Below, piece by piece: positions 45,612-57,600 of a stretch of DNA of 64,000 nucleotides. Every line of letters begins with the position of its first letter. The stretch's first letter is position 1. The notes under the pieces were generated by a model, which saw only the letters and a program-made list of their open reading frames with translations, was not told where the DNA came from and ran no database searches. The position numbers and the translations under genes were made by a program. Source of the DNA: Apteryx mantelli (taxonomy: Eukaryota > Chordata > Aves > Apterygiformes > Apterygidae); the NCBI RefSeq assembly GCF_036417845.1, contig NC_090013.1, positions 997,001-1,061,000 of the forward strand, in the 5' to 3' direction.

Positions 45612-48600
45612 ATGGGGGCTCCGGCGCTCGCCCTCGTCGCCCTGCTGCTCCTGGGGGCCCCGGCCCCCGCCCCCGGGCAGATGTGAGTCCCCCCCCACCC
45701 CTGGGACCCCCCCCCACCCTTGGGGGTCTGACCCCTGGGCCCCCCCCCAACTCTGGGGTCCTCACCCTTGGCACCCCCAACCTTGGGTCTCCGACCCCTG
45801 GGACCCCCACCTATGGGATCCCCACCCTTCCCATTGCCATGACCCCCCCCCCACGACCAGGACCCCCCCCACCCCAGATGGGACCCCCCCCCCCTTGAAC
45901 ATGACCCCCCTGGACAGGAACCCCAGCCTAGATGGGACCCCCATAGCCAGGGACCCCCCCTATGGCTGGGACCCCCACCTAGACAGGACCCCCCCCCCCT
46001 TGATGGGACCCCCCCATGGCCAGGGTCTGCCATGGCCAGGACCCCCACCCAAACCAGGACCCCCACCCCAGTTGGGACCCCCTGGCCAGGACCCCCACCC
46101 TCGGTGGGACCCCCCTGGCCAGGACCCCCACCCTCGGTGGGATCCCCATGGCCAGGACCCCCATGACCAGGACTCCCACCCTGACTGGGACCCCCCCACC
46201 CTTGATGGGACCCTTCTTGGCCAGGATCCACCATGGCCAGGATCCCCATGGCCAGGACCCCCACCCAAACCTGGACCCCCACCCTCAGTGGGACCCCCCC
46301 CGACAAGGGACCACTCTACCCTAGATGGGACCCCCCCCCCCCATGGCTGGGACCTCCACCCTCAGTGGGACCCCCCTGGCCAGGGACCCCCACCCAAAGG
46401 GACCTGCCCCCCCCAATAGGTCCCCCATAGCCCGTCCCCCCCATGACCAGGCCCCCACATTTCATCCAGGACCCCAACCTACCCCCCACCCATATTAGCA
46501 CCCCATTTCCCCCCAACCCCCCTGCAGCAGCGAGGGTCCTGTACGAGCTCAACCCCATACGAGCCCTTGGAGAATCCCCCACTCCCTCCTTGCCCCGTGT
46601 GCCCGCCCCCTCGGGGTTCCCCCCCCCCATCACCCTAAGGGGGGGCAAACCCTGCCCCAGGCCCTCGGACTTTGCCCCCCCGCCACCGGGGCCTGGGGCC
46701 ATGCCAAGGCCAAGATGGCCGCCCTTGCTTGGGGGGGGGGGGGGTGCCCAGGGTGGAAGGGCTGGGGGGATACTGGGTGCCGGGGGGGATTAGGGGTCCC
46801 CAATGTGATGGGTGCTGGGGGGAATTGGGGGGGGTCCCTGGGCATTGGGTACTGGGAGATATCGGGGTGCTGGGGGGGATCAGTGGGGTCCTGGGATGGT
46901 GGGTGCTGGGAGGATATTGGGGTGCTGGAGGGGTCTCTAATGTGGTGGGTGCTGGGAGGATATTGAGGTGCTTGGGGGGATCAGGGGGGCCTCTGGGTGC
47001 TGGGGGATATTGGGATTCTGGGGAGCACTGGGGGGGGGTTCCTGGGTGCTGGGGGTAATGGGGGGTCCTGGGTGCTGGGAGGGATCGAAGGGGTCCTGGG
47101 GTGGTGGGTGCTGGAGGCAAAGGGGGGGGTCCTGGGTGCTGGGGATATTGGGGTGTCGCTGGGTGCTGGGGGCTATCAGGGTGCTGGGGGGGATCGAAGG
47201 GATCCTGGGGTGGTGGGTGCTGGAGGCAAAGGGGGGGTCCTGGATGCTGGGGATATTGGGGTTTTCTGGAGAACACAGGGCCACCCGGGGCAGTGGATGC
47301 TGTGGGGCACCCCGGGGTGCAGCTCTTCCCGGAGGGGACCCCCACACCGGCCCGTGTCCCCCCGCCCTTCCCCCCTCCCAGGCTGTCGATGGTGACGCCG
47401 GCGGTGCTGCGGCTGGACGCCGAGGAGCTGGTGGTGCTGGAAGCGCCGGGGCTGACCACTGCCACCGAGGCCACCGTGGTGGTGCAGGATTTTCCCCTCA
47501 AGCGCCAGGTCCTCTACCAGGTCCGCGTGGGGCTCAGCCCCGCCGACGGCATGCTGGGCAGCGCCGCCATCAAGGTGGGTGACACCCCCCCTGCCCCCCA
47601 CCACCCCGGGGTGCCCGGCCCGGGGCGGGGGCACCCGGAGCTCAACCCTATACGAGCCAGCGGAGAAGCTCCTCAGAGCAGATGGGTCACCCCAGGGTGT
47701 GGGACATCACACGGGTGTCCCCAAGGTTTGGGACTGCCACATGGGTGTCCTCCAGGGTCTCTGGGGACTGTCACCCCTGGGTGTGGGGCTGTCACCCAGT
47801 GTCCCCATGCTCTGGGACCACCATTGCCCCAGGGTGGAGGTGCGTCACACAGATGTCCCCAGGGTCACCATCGCCCTGGGGTGCAAATGTCACCCGGCAT
47901 CCCCCTGCTCCTGGGACACCGTCACCCCAGGGTGCAGGTGCATTGCACAGGTGTCCCCATGCCCTGGGGCCGCCCTTGCCCTGGGGCATGGGTGTCACCC
48001 GGCGTCCCTGTGTCCTCACAGCTGTCGGCCAAGGCGCTGCCACGGGAGTCGGGGAAGCAGTACATCTCGGTGCAGGCCCGCTTCCCCCAGACCACCCTGG
48101 AGAAGGTGCTGCTGGTGTCACCCCAGAGCGGCCACATCTTCGTGCAGACCGACAAGCCCATCTACACCCCCGGCTCCACGGGTGCGGGTCCCCCGCTGTG
48201 GCACCCCGGGGAGGACGGTCACTGCTAGGGGGGAGTGATGGGGATGAGTGTCTGAGCTGGCCCAGGCATGGGGAGCAGGGTTGGGGGGGGGAGAATCTGG
48301 CGTGGGGAGGCTGGAGTTGGGGCGGGGTGTCCCTGCTGACATCCCCGTTGTGTCCCTGGTGATGTCCCCCTCATGGGGTCCAGAGCCTGGGGTCAGGGTG
48401 TCCCCAGTGACATCCCCATTGTGTCCCTGGTCATGGCCCCATCATGTCCCCGGTGACATCTCTGTCATGGCATCCAGAGCTTGGAGTTGGGGTGCTCCCA
48501 GTGATGTCCCCAGCATGTCCCCTGTGAGGCCCTGCTCCCATCTGGGGATGTCCCCATTGGGGTCCAGAGCTGGGGCTGGGATGTCCACAGTGACATCCCC

Positions 48601-51600
48601 ATTGCATCCCCATGAGGGTCCAGCTCCCATTTTGGGATATCCCTATGGCTTCCCCATAGGGGTCTGACACCTATTTCAGGATGTCCCCATCACGTCTCCA
48701 CTCATCCTGTCCCCTTCATCCCTTCCCAGTACTCTGCCGCTTCTTCGCCCTGGGCCACCACATGGAGCCCATTCCCAAGACAATCATCGTGGAGGTCAAG
48801 GTGGGTCCGTGGTGGTGGCAGCAGGGAGATGGTGATCAGGATGGGGATGGGGACAGGGACGGAGATGGGGACCTGGCCTGTCATCCCTGACTGTCCTGTC
48901 CCTCCGCAGACTGCAGAGGGGATCATCGTCAAGCAAATGCCCGTCTCCTCGCCCATGAAGACGGGCATCTTCTCCCTCAACCACAACCTACCTGAGGTCG
49001 TCAGGTGCGTGGCCCTAACGAGGTGCCAGAGCTGGCTCGGGAACGTCCCCGTCCCGGCTGCTCACTCTGTCCTTTTTCCAGCTTGGGGACATGGACAGTG
49101 TTGGCCAAATTTGAAGACTCGCCAGAGCAGGTCTTCAGCACCCAATTTGAAGTCAAGGAGTATGGTACGGCGTGTTTTGGGGTGGAGGACCCACCTGGAT
49201 GCCCGGGTCCCCTCCGGCGAGTTGTGATCTCCCAGGAAGGGTTTTTGGGGGAAACCACAGCACCCCAATCATGTGGGGGATGCCTCTCAATGCCATCCTC
49301 ATCCCTGTGTCACCCTCCATAGTGCTGCCGAGCTTCGAGGTCATCCTGGAGCCGGAGGAGAAATTCCTCTACATCGACCGGCAGGAGGATTTCCGGGTGT
49401 CCATCACGGCCAGGTGAGACAGGGACCCCCAGTGTGGGTGATGGGACTGCAGGGTGATGGGGACGCCCACCCCAAAAGCTGACTCTCTCCGTTGGGGCTC
49501 CCGCAGGTACCTCTACGGGAAGCGCCTGCATGGCACAGCCTTCGTCCTCTTCGGTGTGATGGTGGATGACGAGAGGAAGAGCATCCCGCAGTCCCTGCGG
49601 AGGGTGCAGGTGGGCTGGCGCTGGCCCCCATCCCCATCCGCTGCTGAACCCTGCTGTCCCCTGTCCCCATCTCTGTCCCCCATCTGCATCTGTCTCTCAT
49701 CCCTGTCCTCTGCTGAGACCTGCTGACCCTTGTCCCCATCCTTGTCCCCATCCCCTGATGAGCCCTGCTGTCCCCTGCCCCCCACTGAACCCTGTGTCTG
49801 CAGGTCACCGATGGGGATGGAGAGGCCGTGCTGCCCATGGCCGTGCTGCGACAACGCTTCGCCAACCCCCAGGAGCTGGTGGGCCACTCGCTCTACATCT
49901 CCGTCACTGTCCTCACCGAGTCTGGTGGGTCCCAGGGATGGGGGGGGACAGTGGGGACACATGGGAACACTCACTCTATGTCGCCATCACCATCTTCACC
50001 ATGTCCACTGGGTCCTGGGGATGGTGGAACGGGGACAGCAGGGCACCCGGCCAGGTCAGCTGGGGCTGGGTTGCCCCATCCTGGCACTGGGTGACATCCC
50101 TGTCCCCGGGGCCACGCACAGGCAGTGACATGGTGGAAGCACAGCGCACGGGCATCCACATCGTGACGTCCCCATACCAGATCCACTTCACCCGCACGCC
50201 CAAGTACTTCAAGCCGGGGATGCCCTTCGAGCTCATGGTAATGGCACCCTGTGGTGGCCCTGGGGGACAGGGATGGGGATGGGGACAGGGACAGAGTCTG
50301 CCCAGACCTGCCACAGCACTGGGGTCCTGGCATGGGCTCGGGAACGAGGATGGGGTCAGCCCAGGCTTTGCAGGTGGAGGGCACCCGCGGGGACAGAGAG
50401 TCCATCCCCTGTACTGTGCCGTGTCCCCATACCACGTCCCTGTGCCGTGTCCCCATGGCATGTCCCAATGCCACGTCCTGTGCTGAGTCTGCTGCCCCAC
50501 AGGTCTATGTCACCAACCCTGATAAGTCGCCGGCTGCGCGCATCCCTGTCAAGGCCGAAGGCTTCCAGGGCCTCGTGTCCACACAGCGCGATGGCACTGC
50601 CAAGCTCATCCTCAACATGCCGGCCAACATGGCCACCGTCCCCATCACCGTGAGCAGGGCCCGGGGAACCGGGGGACTGGAAGACAGGGGGACTAGGGTG
50701 GGCGGGATGGCCAAGATGTCCAGGGAGCTGGGGTGGGTGAGATGACCAGGGTGACCAGGGGACAAGGGTGGCTGAGGTGGCCAAGGGAGTGGGGTGGCCA
50801 AGATGGCCAGGGGACCAAGGTGACTGGGTTCAGGGGGGACCAGGGTGGCCGTGGAGCTGGGGTGGCTGTGGGACCAGGGTGGCCACGAGACGAGGAGAAC
50901 CGAGATGGCCAGGGTGGCCATGGAACCAGGATGGCCAAGATGGGGTGGCCAAGGGACCAGGGGGCCAGGACATCTGAGACAGCTGGGATGGCCATGGATG
51001 GCTGAGATGGCTCGGGTGACCGTGAGACTGAAATGGTCGAGACAGCCAGGGTGGCCGGGGAACTGGGATGGCCAAGATGGCTGGATCGGCCATGAAACCA
51101 GGATAGCTGAGTTGACCGGGGGACCAGGATGGCCAAGATGGCCGGGGTGGCCAGGATGGCAGGAGGACCAGGATGGCCGAGACGGCCGGGATGGCTGGGG
51201 TGGCTGGGGGACTGGGCGGCTGAGATGGCCTGGGCGCCAGTGCTGGTGGGGGCAGCTGGGGGCTCCGTGGTGGCCACGGACCCCCTGCGAACACCCGCCC
51301 CGGTGGCCCCGGGATCCCTCGCAGGTGCGGACGGCGCAGCCGGGGCTGCCCGAGGGCCGCCAGGCCAGCCGCGCCATGCAGGCCGAGGCGTACCGCAGCC
51401 AGGGAGACTCCGGCAACTTCCTCCACCTGGCCGTGACGGCCACCGAGCTGCAGCCTGGTGACAACCTCCCCGTGAACTTCCACCTCAAGAGCAACAACCC
51501 CTCCGTCCGCAACGGCGTCACCTACTTCACCTACATCGTGAGTGCCACCTTGGCCCGCCCTGGGGACCCAGGCATCCGGGCACCTGCTGACCCCCCCCCC

Positions 51601-54600
51601 CCCCACCTTTGCTACCCTCCCACAGATTCTGAGCAAGGGGCACATCGTGCGTGTGGGGCGGCAGCGGCGCGAGGCCGGCCAGAGCCTTGTCACCATGTCG
51701 CTGCCCGTGACGACCAGCCTCATCCCCTCCTTCCGCATCGTGGCCTACTACCACGTGGTGCCGGGGGAGATCGTTGCTGACTCCGTCTGGGTCGACGTCA
51801 AGGACACCTGCATGGGCACTGTGCGTCCTGCTGGGAGGACAGCAGCGATGAGGAGGGGCTTGGGCATCCTGGGGAGCTCGGGCATCCTGGGGGAATTTGG
51901 ACATCTCAGGGGGATCAGGCATCCTGGAGAGTTTGGTCATTGTGGGAGTCTTGGGCATCGTGGGGAGTCTCAGGTATCCCAGGGGGTTCAGGCATCCTTG
52001 GGGGGCTTGGACATCCCATGGGGTGCTTGGACATCCTGGGGAGGGGTGCTTGGGCATCTCAGTGGGGGCTTGGACATCCTGAGGAGCTCAGGCATCCCAG
52101 GAGATTCAAGCATCCTAGGGGGACTTGGACATCCCAGGGCATCCTGGGGAGCATCGGGCATCATGGGGGTCTTGGTCATCCTGGAAGAACTTGGTCATCT
52201 CCAGGGGTTCAGGCATCCTGGGGGACTCAGGCATCCCAGAGGGGCGTGGACATCCCATGGGGTACTTGAACATCCCAGGGGGTTCAGGCATCATGAAGGA
52301 CTTGGACATCCCAGGGGCTCAGGCACACCACGGGCTCGATTACCCCATGGGGACTTGACCATCCGCATGGGGCTGGTCCAGGGGGAACTTTCCCAGCACC
52401 TGGAGACAAAGCCAGAGACAGTGGAGCCACAACTCTCCCTCTCTCCCTCCCACAGCTGGTGGTGAAGGGAGCCACGGAGGCAGACAACCGGGTGCACGAG
52501 CCGGGGACGCCCATGAGGCTCCGCATCGAGGGTGACCACAAAGCCCAGGTGGGGCTGGTGGCTGTGGACAAGGGTGTCTTCGTCCTCAACAGCAAGCACA
52601 AGCTGACGCAGTCCAAGGTGGGTGCCGGTGGATGCTGCAAGTGGGACTGGGTGGGATGCGGGAGCCAGGCTGAGCGCCTGGTGTCGTGGCAGTGGCTCTC
52701 ACGTCTGGTCCCGGCTTGCTGCAGGTGTGGGACACAGTGGAGCAGAGCGACATCGGCTGCACGCCGGGCAGCGGGAAGGACAACGTGGGGGTCTTCGCCG
52801 ACGCCGGCTTGAGCCTGGTCACCAACATAAAGATTGACACACCGCAGCGAGCAGGTAGGCGACCCGCCAGGGTGGAGATGTGACACCCCAGGGTGGGGAT
52901 GTGGCACCTGGGGATGGAGGTGTGACACCCCGGGGTCCTCACCCGTGGCCCTTCTGCCCACAGAGGTCCAGTGCCCAAAGCGAGCAAGACGCAAGCGCAA
53001 CTCCCTGCAGCTCATTGAGTACAAGGGCAACAAAGGTACGTGGCCCCACGTCCCTGGCAGCAGCCACAGCCACCGCCATGTGGGGTTGGGGGCTCCGCGT
53101 GGTGCCAGCTCCACGTCTTGGTGTTGGCAGCGGCCGAGTACGAGGATGGGCAGCTACGGAAGTGCTGTGAGGACGGCATGCAGGAGAACCCCATGGGCCA
53201 CAGCTGCGAGAAGCGGGCCACCTACATCCTGGAGGGCAGCGCCTGCGTTAAGGCCTTCCTCGACTGTTGCAACTACATCAAGACCATCCGCGAGCAGAAG
53301 CAGCGTAACTTGCACCTCCAGCTGGCCCGAAGCAAGTACCGGGGCCGAGCCAGAGTTTTTGGGGGGGCGGTTAAGCCCCGGAGCTCAGCCCGGAGAGGGG
53401 CCACATGGCCAGGGCTGACAGGCAAACAGGCTCCGTGCTGTTCCCCAGGCGAGGTGGATGACCAGTTCTTGGCTGACGAGGACATCACCTCGCGGAGCCT
53501 CTTCCCTGAGAGCTGGCTGTGGCAGGTGGAGCCACTGACAGAGGCGCCCAACGAGCTTGGGTGAGCACCCGCTGCCGCTGACACCCGCCACCCACCCCAC
53601 GGCTTGGAGACCCGCTGAGTCTTTCCTGGGTGGCTGAAGGACCAGCTATGACCTCCTGGTCCAGCTCAGGGACCACCTACAACCCCCATCCCAAGTCAGG
53701 GGCCACCTATGACACCCTGGTCCATCTTGGGAACCAGCTATCACTCCCCAGTTCAGCTCAGGGGCTACCTACAACCTCCTGGCCCAGCTTGGGGGCTGCC
53801 TAACCCCCTCATTGGTTCCTGTCCCCTCCAGCATCTCCGCGAAGACACTGCCCATATACCTGAAGGACTCCATCACCACCTGGGAGGTCCTGGCTGTCAG
53901 CCTCTCTCCAACCAAGGGTGCGCTATGGAGCTGTGGTGCTGGGCAGCGGGTGAAAAGGGGGGCCCTCAAGACCTGGAGGGGTCCCCTGGGGCTGGAAGGG
54001 TCCCCCAAGACCTTGGGGAGGGTCCATGGGACTTGAGAGCTCCCCCAAACCTTGCTGGGGGTCCCACGAGACTTGAGTGATCATCCAAAGCCAGGAGGAC
54101 TTGCTTGGGACTTGAGGGATTCCCCCAAACCTTGGGTGGGGTTGCTTGGGAGATGAGGGATCTCCAATAACTTGGGGAGATCCTTGAGACTTGAGGGGCC
54201 CCCCAAGGACTGGCAAGACCCTAGCCTGGACTCTGCACGCCCCTTGGCCACACCACAGGACTCTGCGTGGCCGACCCCTATGAGATCACGGTGATGAAGG
54301 AGTTCTTTATCGACCTGCGCCTGCCCTACTCGGTGGTGAGGAACGAGCAGGTGGAAGTCCGTGCCATCCTCTACAACTACTGGGAGCGTGACATCAAGGT
54401 CAGCGAGGGCCATGGGGCCGGGGCTGAACAGGCCGGGGAGGTCTGAAGCCACCTGAGTGTCCCCCGCCAACGTCTCTTCGTGCCCCGTAGGTGCGTGTGG
54501 AGCTGATGCACAACCCAGCCATCTGCAGCGCCTCCTCCTCCAAGACCCGCTACCAGCAGATCTTTGTCCTGAAAGCCCAGTCGTCACGGGTCGTGCCCTT

Positions 54601-57600
54601 CATCCTCGTGCCCTTGCACCTGGGGCTGCATGATGTTGAGGTCAAGGCGGCTGTGTGGGGCAGCTTTGTGGCCGATGGTGTCAAGAAGAAGCTCAAAGTT
54701 GTGGTGAGCGGCCTGTCGTTGCATCTCGGAGACGTGGTGCCCGTCACCATCCCCCAGGATGCCCCCGTGGCATCCCCATCTCCACCTTCATCCTGGCGCT
54801 GTACCCAGGGATCAATGATCCCTTGACCGGGATGCCCAAGGAACCAAACTGGGTAGTCTTCTGGGGCTCTCCCAGTTCCTCCCATGACCTGAGGCTGCTG
54901 GTTTGCACTGGGACACATTTCCTGGATTGGAGCGGTTGGGAAGGGTGGCCCTAAGCTGGCCCAGCTTTGAGCATTGACATCTTGCCTCTGCAGGCCGAAG
55001 GGATGAAGCTGGAGAAGACAGTGAAGATTGTTGAGCTGGACCCAAAGTCGCGGGGAATCAGTGAGTGTCGTCCATCCCTCGCTGGGGATGTCTCAGCCAT
55101 GTGGTGAAAACCCCTGTCCAAACCTGGGTGCTTGAGGCACAAGGACAGAGGGACATCTGATGGATCTGGGGCATCTCAGGGGGTGAGGGATGTCCTGATA
55201 CAGATCTGGGGCATCTCGGGTGTTGAAGGATGTCCAACTATGGATTTAGGGCATCTTGAGGATGAAGGACATCCTGCTACAGATTTGGGGCAAGACTGGG
55301 ACATCTCAGAGGGGGTGACAGGCATCCCACTGCAGACGTAGGGCAGGGCTGGGGCACCTCGGGGGGACGAGGGGATTTGGGACTGGGCTGGGGCCTGCTG
55401 GCTCCGTCATGGCCTCTCTGCCCCACAGACGGTGTGCAGGAAGAGAAGGTCTCGGCAGCAAACCTCTCTGACATTGTCCCCAACACCGAGTCGGAGACCA
55501 AAGTCAGCATCCAAGGTGAGAGCAGGGACCCAGGGATGCATGGGGATGCTGGGAAGGAGTGGGAGATGCTGCTCACCCCCAGCTTGATGTCATCCTTCCC
55601 TGGCCAGGCAACCCTGTGGCCATCATCGTGGAGAAAGCCATTGATGGGGCCAACCTCAAGCACCTCATCGTGACGCCGGCGGGCTGTGGTGAGCAGAACA
55701 TGATTGGCATGACGCCCACCGTCATCGCCACCCACTACCTGGACAGCACAGCACAGTGGGAGACCGTCAGCATCGACCGCCGTGCTGAGGCCATTGCCTT
55801 GATTAAAAAGGGTAGGAGCACCCTTCGGATGAGCAGGGCATCTCCGGTCCACTCCTTCTTTCCCTCTGGGCATCCAGAGCTACTGGTTTGCACTGGGATG
55901 TGCTCCCTGGTCATGCTAGAGGAGTTGGTGGCCCAAAGCCAGCCTGGCTTGGCCCATGGCCAGGAGCTCCTTGCACTGCCTGTTCCCGCGCCATAGGATG
56001 TCCCCAGGTTTTGCTCAGCTGCCATCTCCTCAACAGGTTACACCCAGCAACTGGCTTTCCGGAAAGCTGACAACTCCTATGCTGCCTTCAACAACCGGCC
56101 ATCGAGCACCTGGTGAGGGTCCTGGCTCCTCCAGCCACTGGGAGGGGGAACGGGATGGCGGGAATGGGATCAAACCCAGTGAAAGCGTGGGGAGGATGAG
56201 AAACAGTGCAGCTCTGAGGTCCCCGTGCCCCCAGGCTGACGGCGTATGTGGCCAAAGTCTTTGCTATGGCTATCAAGCTGGTGGACATTGAGCCTGAGGT
56301 GGTGTGTGGGGCCATCAAATGGCTCATCCTGGAGAAGCAGAAGCCGGACGGGATTTTCCAAGAGGATGCTCCTGTCATCCACAAGGAGATGGTGGTATGT
56401 GGGCACCCAAGCCTGGCCGCAAACCCTTTCCCCGCCAGGAGCCAAATCCCTGGTGCCAAAGTCTTTGCCCCCGTCTTGCCATGCAGGGAGGGTACCAGGG
56501 TGCCGAGCCCGAAGTGTCACTGACGGCCTTCGTCCTCATCGCACTGCAGGAAGCCCGGGAGATCTGCAAGGACCGCGTCAACGTGAGTGTCCCAGTGGGC
56601 ACCACCAACCCCTGGAGTGGGGAGGTGGGGGGTGGGGGGGGAGATGCCAACCCTTAGAGCAGCCACCTGAGAATCCACATTACATTTCTCTGTGCCCAGA
56701 GCTTGGATGGGAGCATTGCCAAAGCCGCTGAATACCTGAGCCGGCAGTACCAGTCCCTGGCCAGGCCCTACACGGTGGCCCTGACCTCCTATGCTCTGGC
56801 CCTAACAGGGAAGCTCAACAGCGAGAAGATTCTCATGAAGGTCTCCAAAGGTGATGCCTAGGGGGGGTGGCATGAAGGCGGGTAGGGGGGGCAATTGTGA
56901 GGGGTGGGTCTTGGGGGCCCATGAAGTGAAGATGGTTTCCCCCCCCCCCCCACCCCTCTGTAGAGGGCAACCGCTGGGAGGAACGTAATGCCCACACCTA
57001 CAACATCGAGGGCACGTCCTATGCCCTGCTTGCCCTGCTGCGTATGGAGAAGACGGAGCTCACAGGACCTGTTGTCCGCTGGCTCGCCAAGCAGAACTAC
57101 TTTGGTGGTGGCTACGGCTCCACGCAGGTGGGCCATGGGCTGGGGGACGAGATGGGATGGGACAGAGACCTCCCTGGGGCACCCTGGTACCCCCCTGGTG
57201 AGATGGGGGGGTGAGCATCTGGGAGGAGAGATGGGTATTTGAGGGCTTGCTGGGGATCTAGGGGGGCTTTGGGGGACCCCTCTGGTGCCTGGGCATCTCC
57301 TCCAGGCTCTGTGTCTCCAAGGGATGTGGGGGACCCTTGCAACCCCTGGGGACCCACTTTGTCCCTGGGGACCCCCCAGGGCTTTGGGGGACCCTTCCTG
57401 TCCCTGGAGATCCCCTCCAGTCCCTGGGACCTCCAAAGACCCCTGCTGTCCTTGGAGGACTCATGTCCTGGGGATCCCCCAGGGCTTTTGGGGATGCCCT
57501 CCAGGGTTTTGGGGGACACCTCCTGTCCCTGGGGGACACCTCTAGTCCCTGGAGACCCCCAGGGATTTGGGGGAACTCATCTAGATCTTTGGGGGACCCC

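Larger units (their letters stand above)
45612..53035 (+). other. C3: C3 beta chain and processing site (exons 1-16)
   Basis: Exon 1 encodes an alanine/leucine-rich signal peptide ending near APGQ. The beta chain then runs through macroglobulin domains, with [41 protein letters not shown] and [11 protein letters not shown] as family landmarks. Furin-type cleavage is expected after RRKR (residues 659-662) in exon 16. Exon lengths 71, 95, 83, 91, 103, 116, 130 and 72 equal those I recall for human C3. Confidence 0.93.

Noticed and set aside
44467-46419. 650-codon plus-strand open frame
   Set aside because: It runs through two different minisatellites, the C3 promoter, exon 1 and intron 1, and its translation changes character with each array.
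53332-53340. GT donor (53336) for C3 exon 17
   Set aside because: It leaves two bases instead of one and breaks the frame into exon 18.
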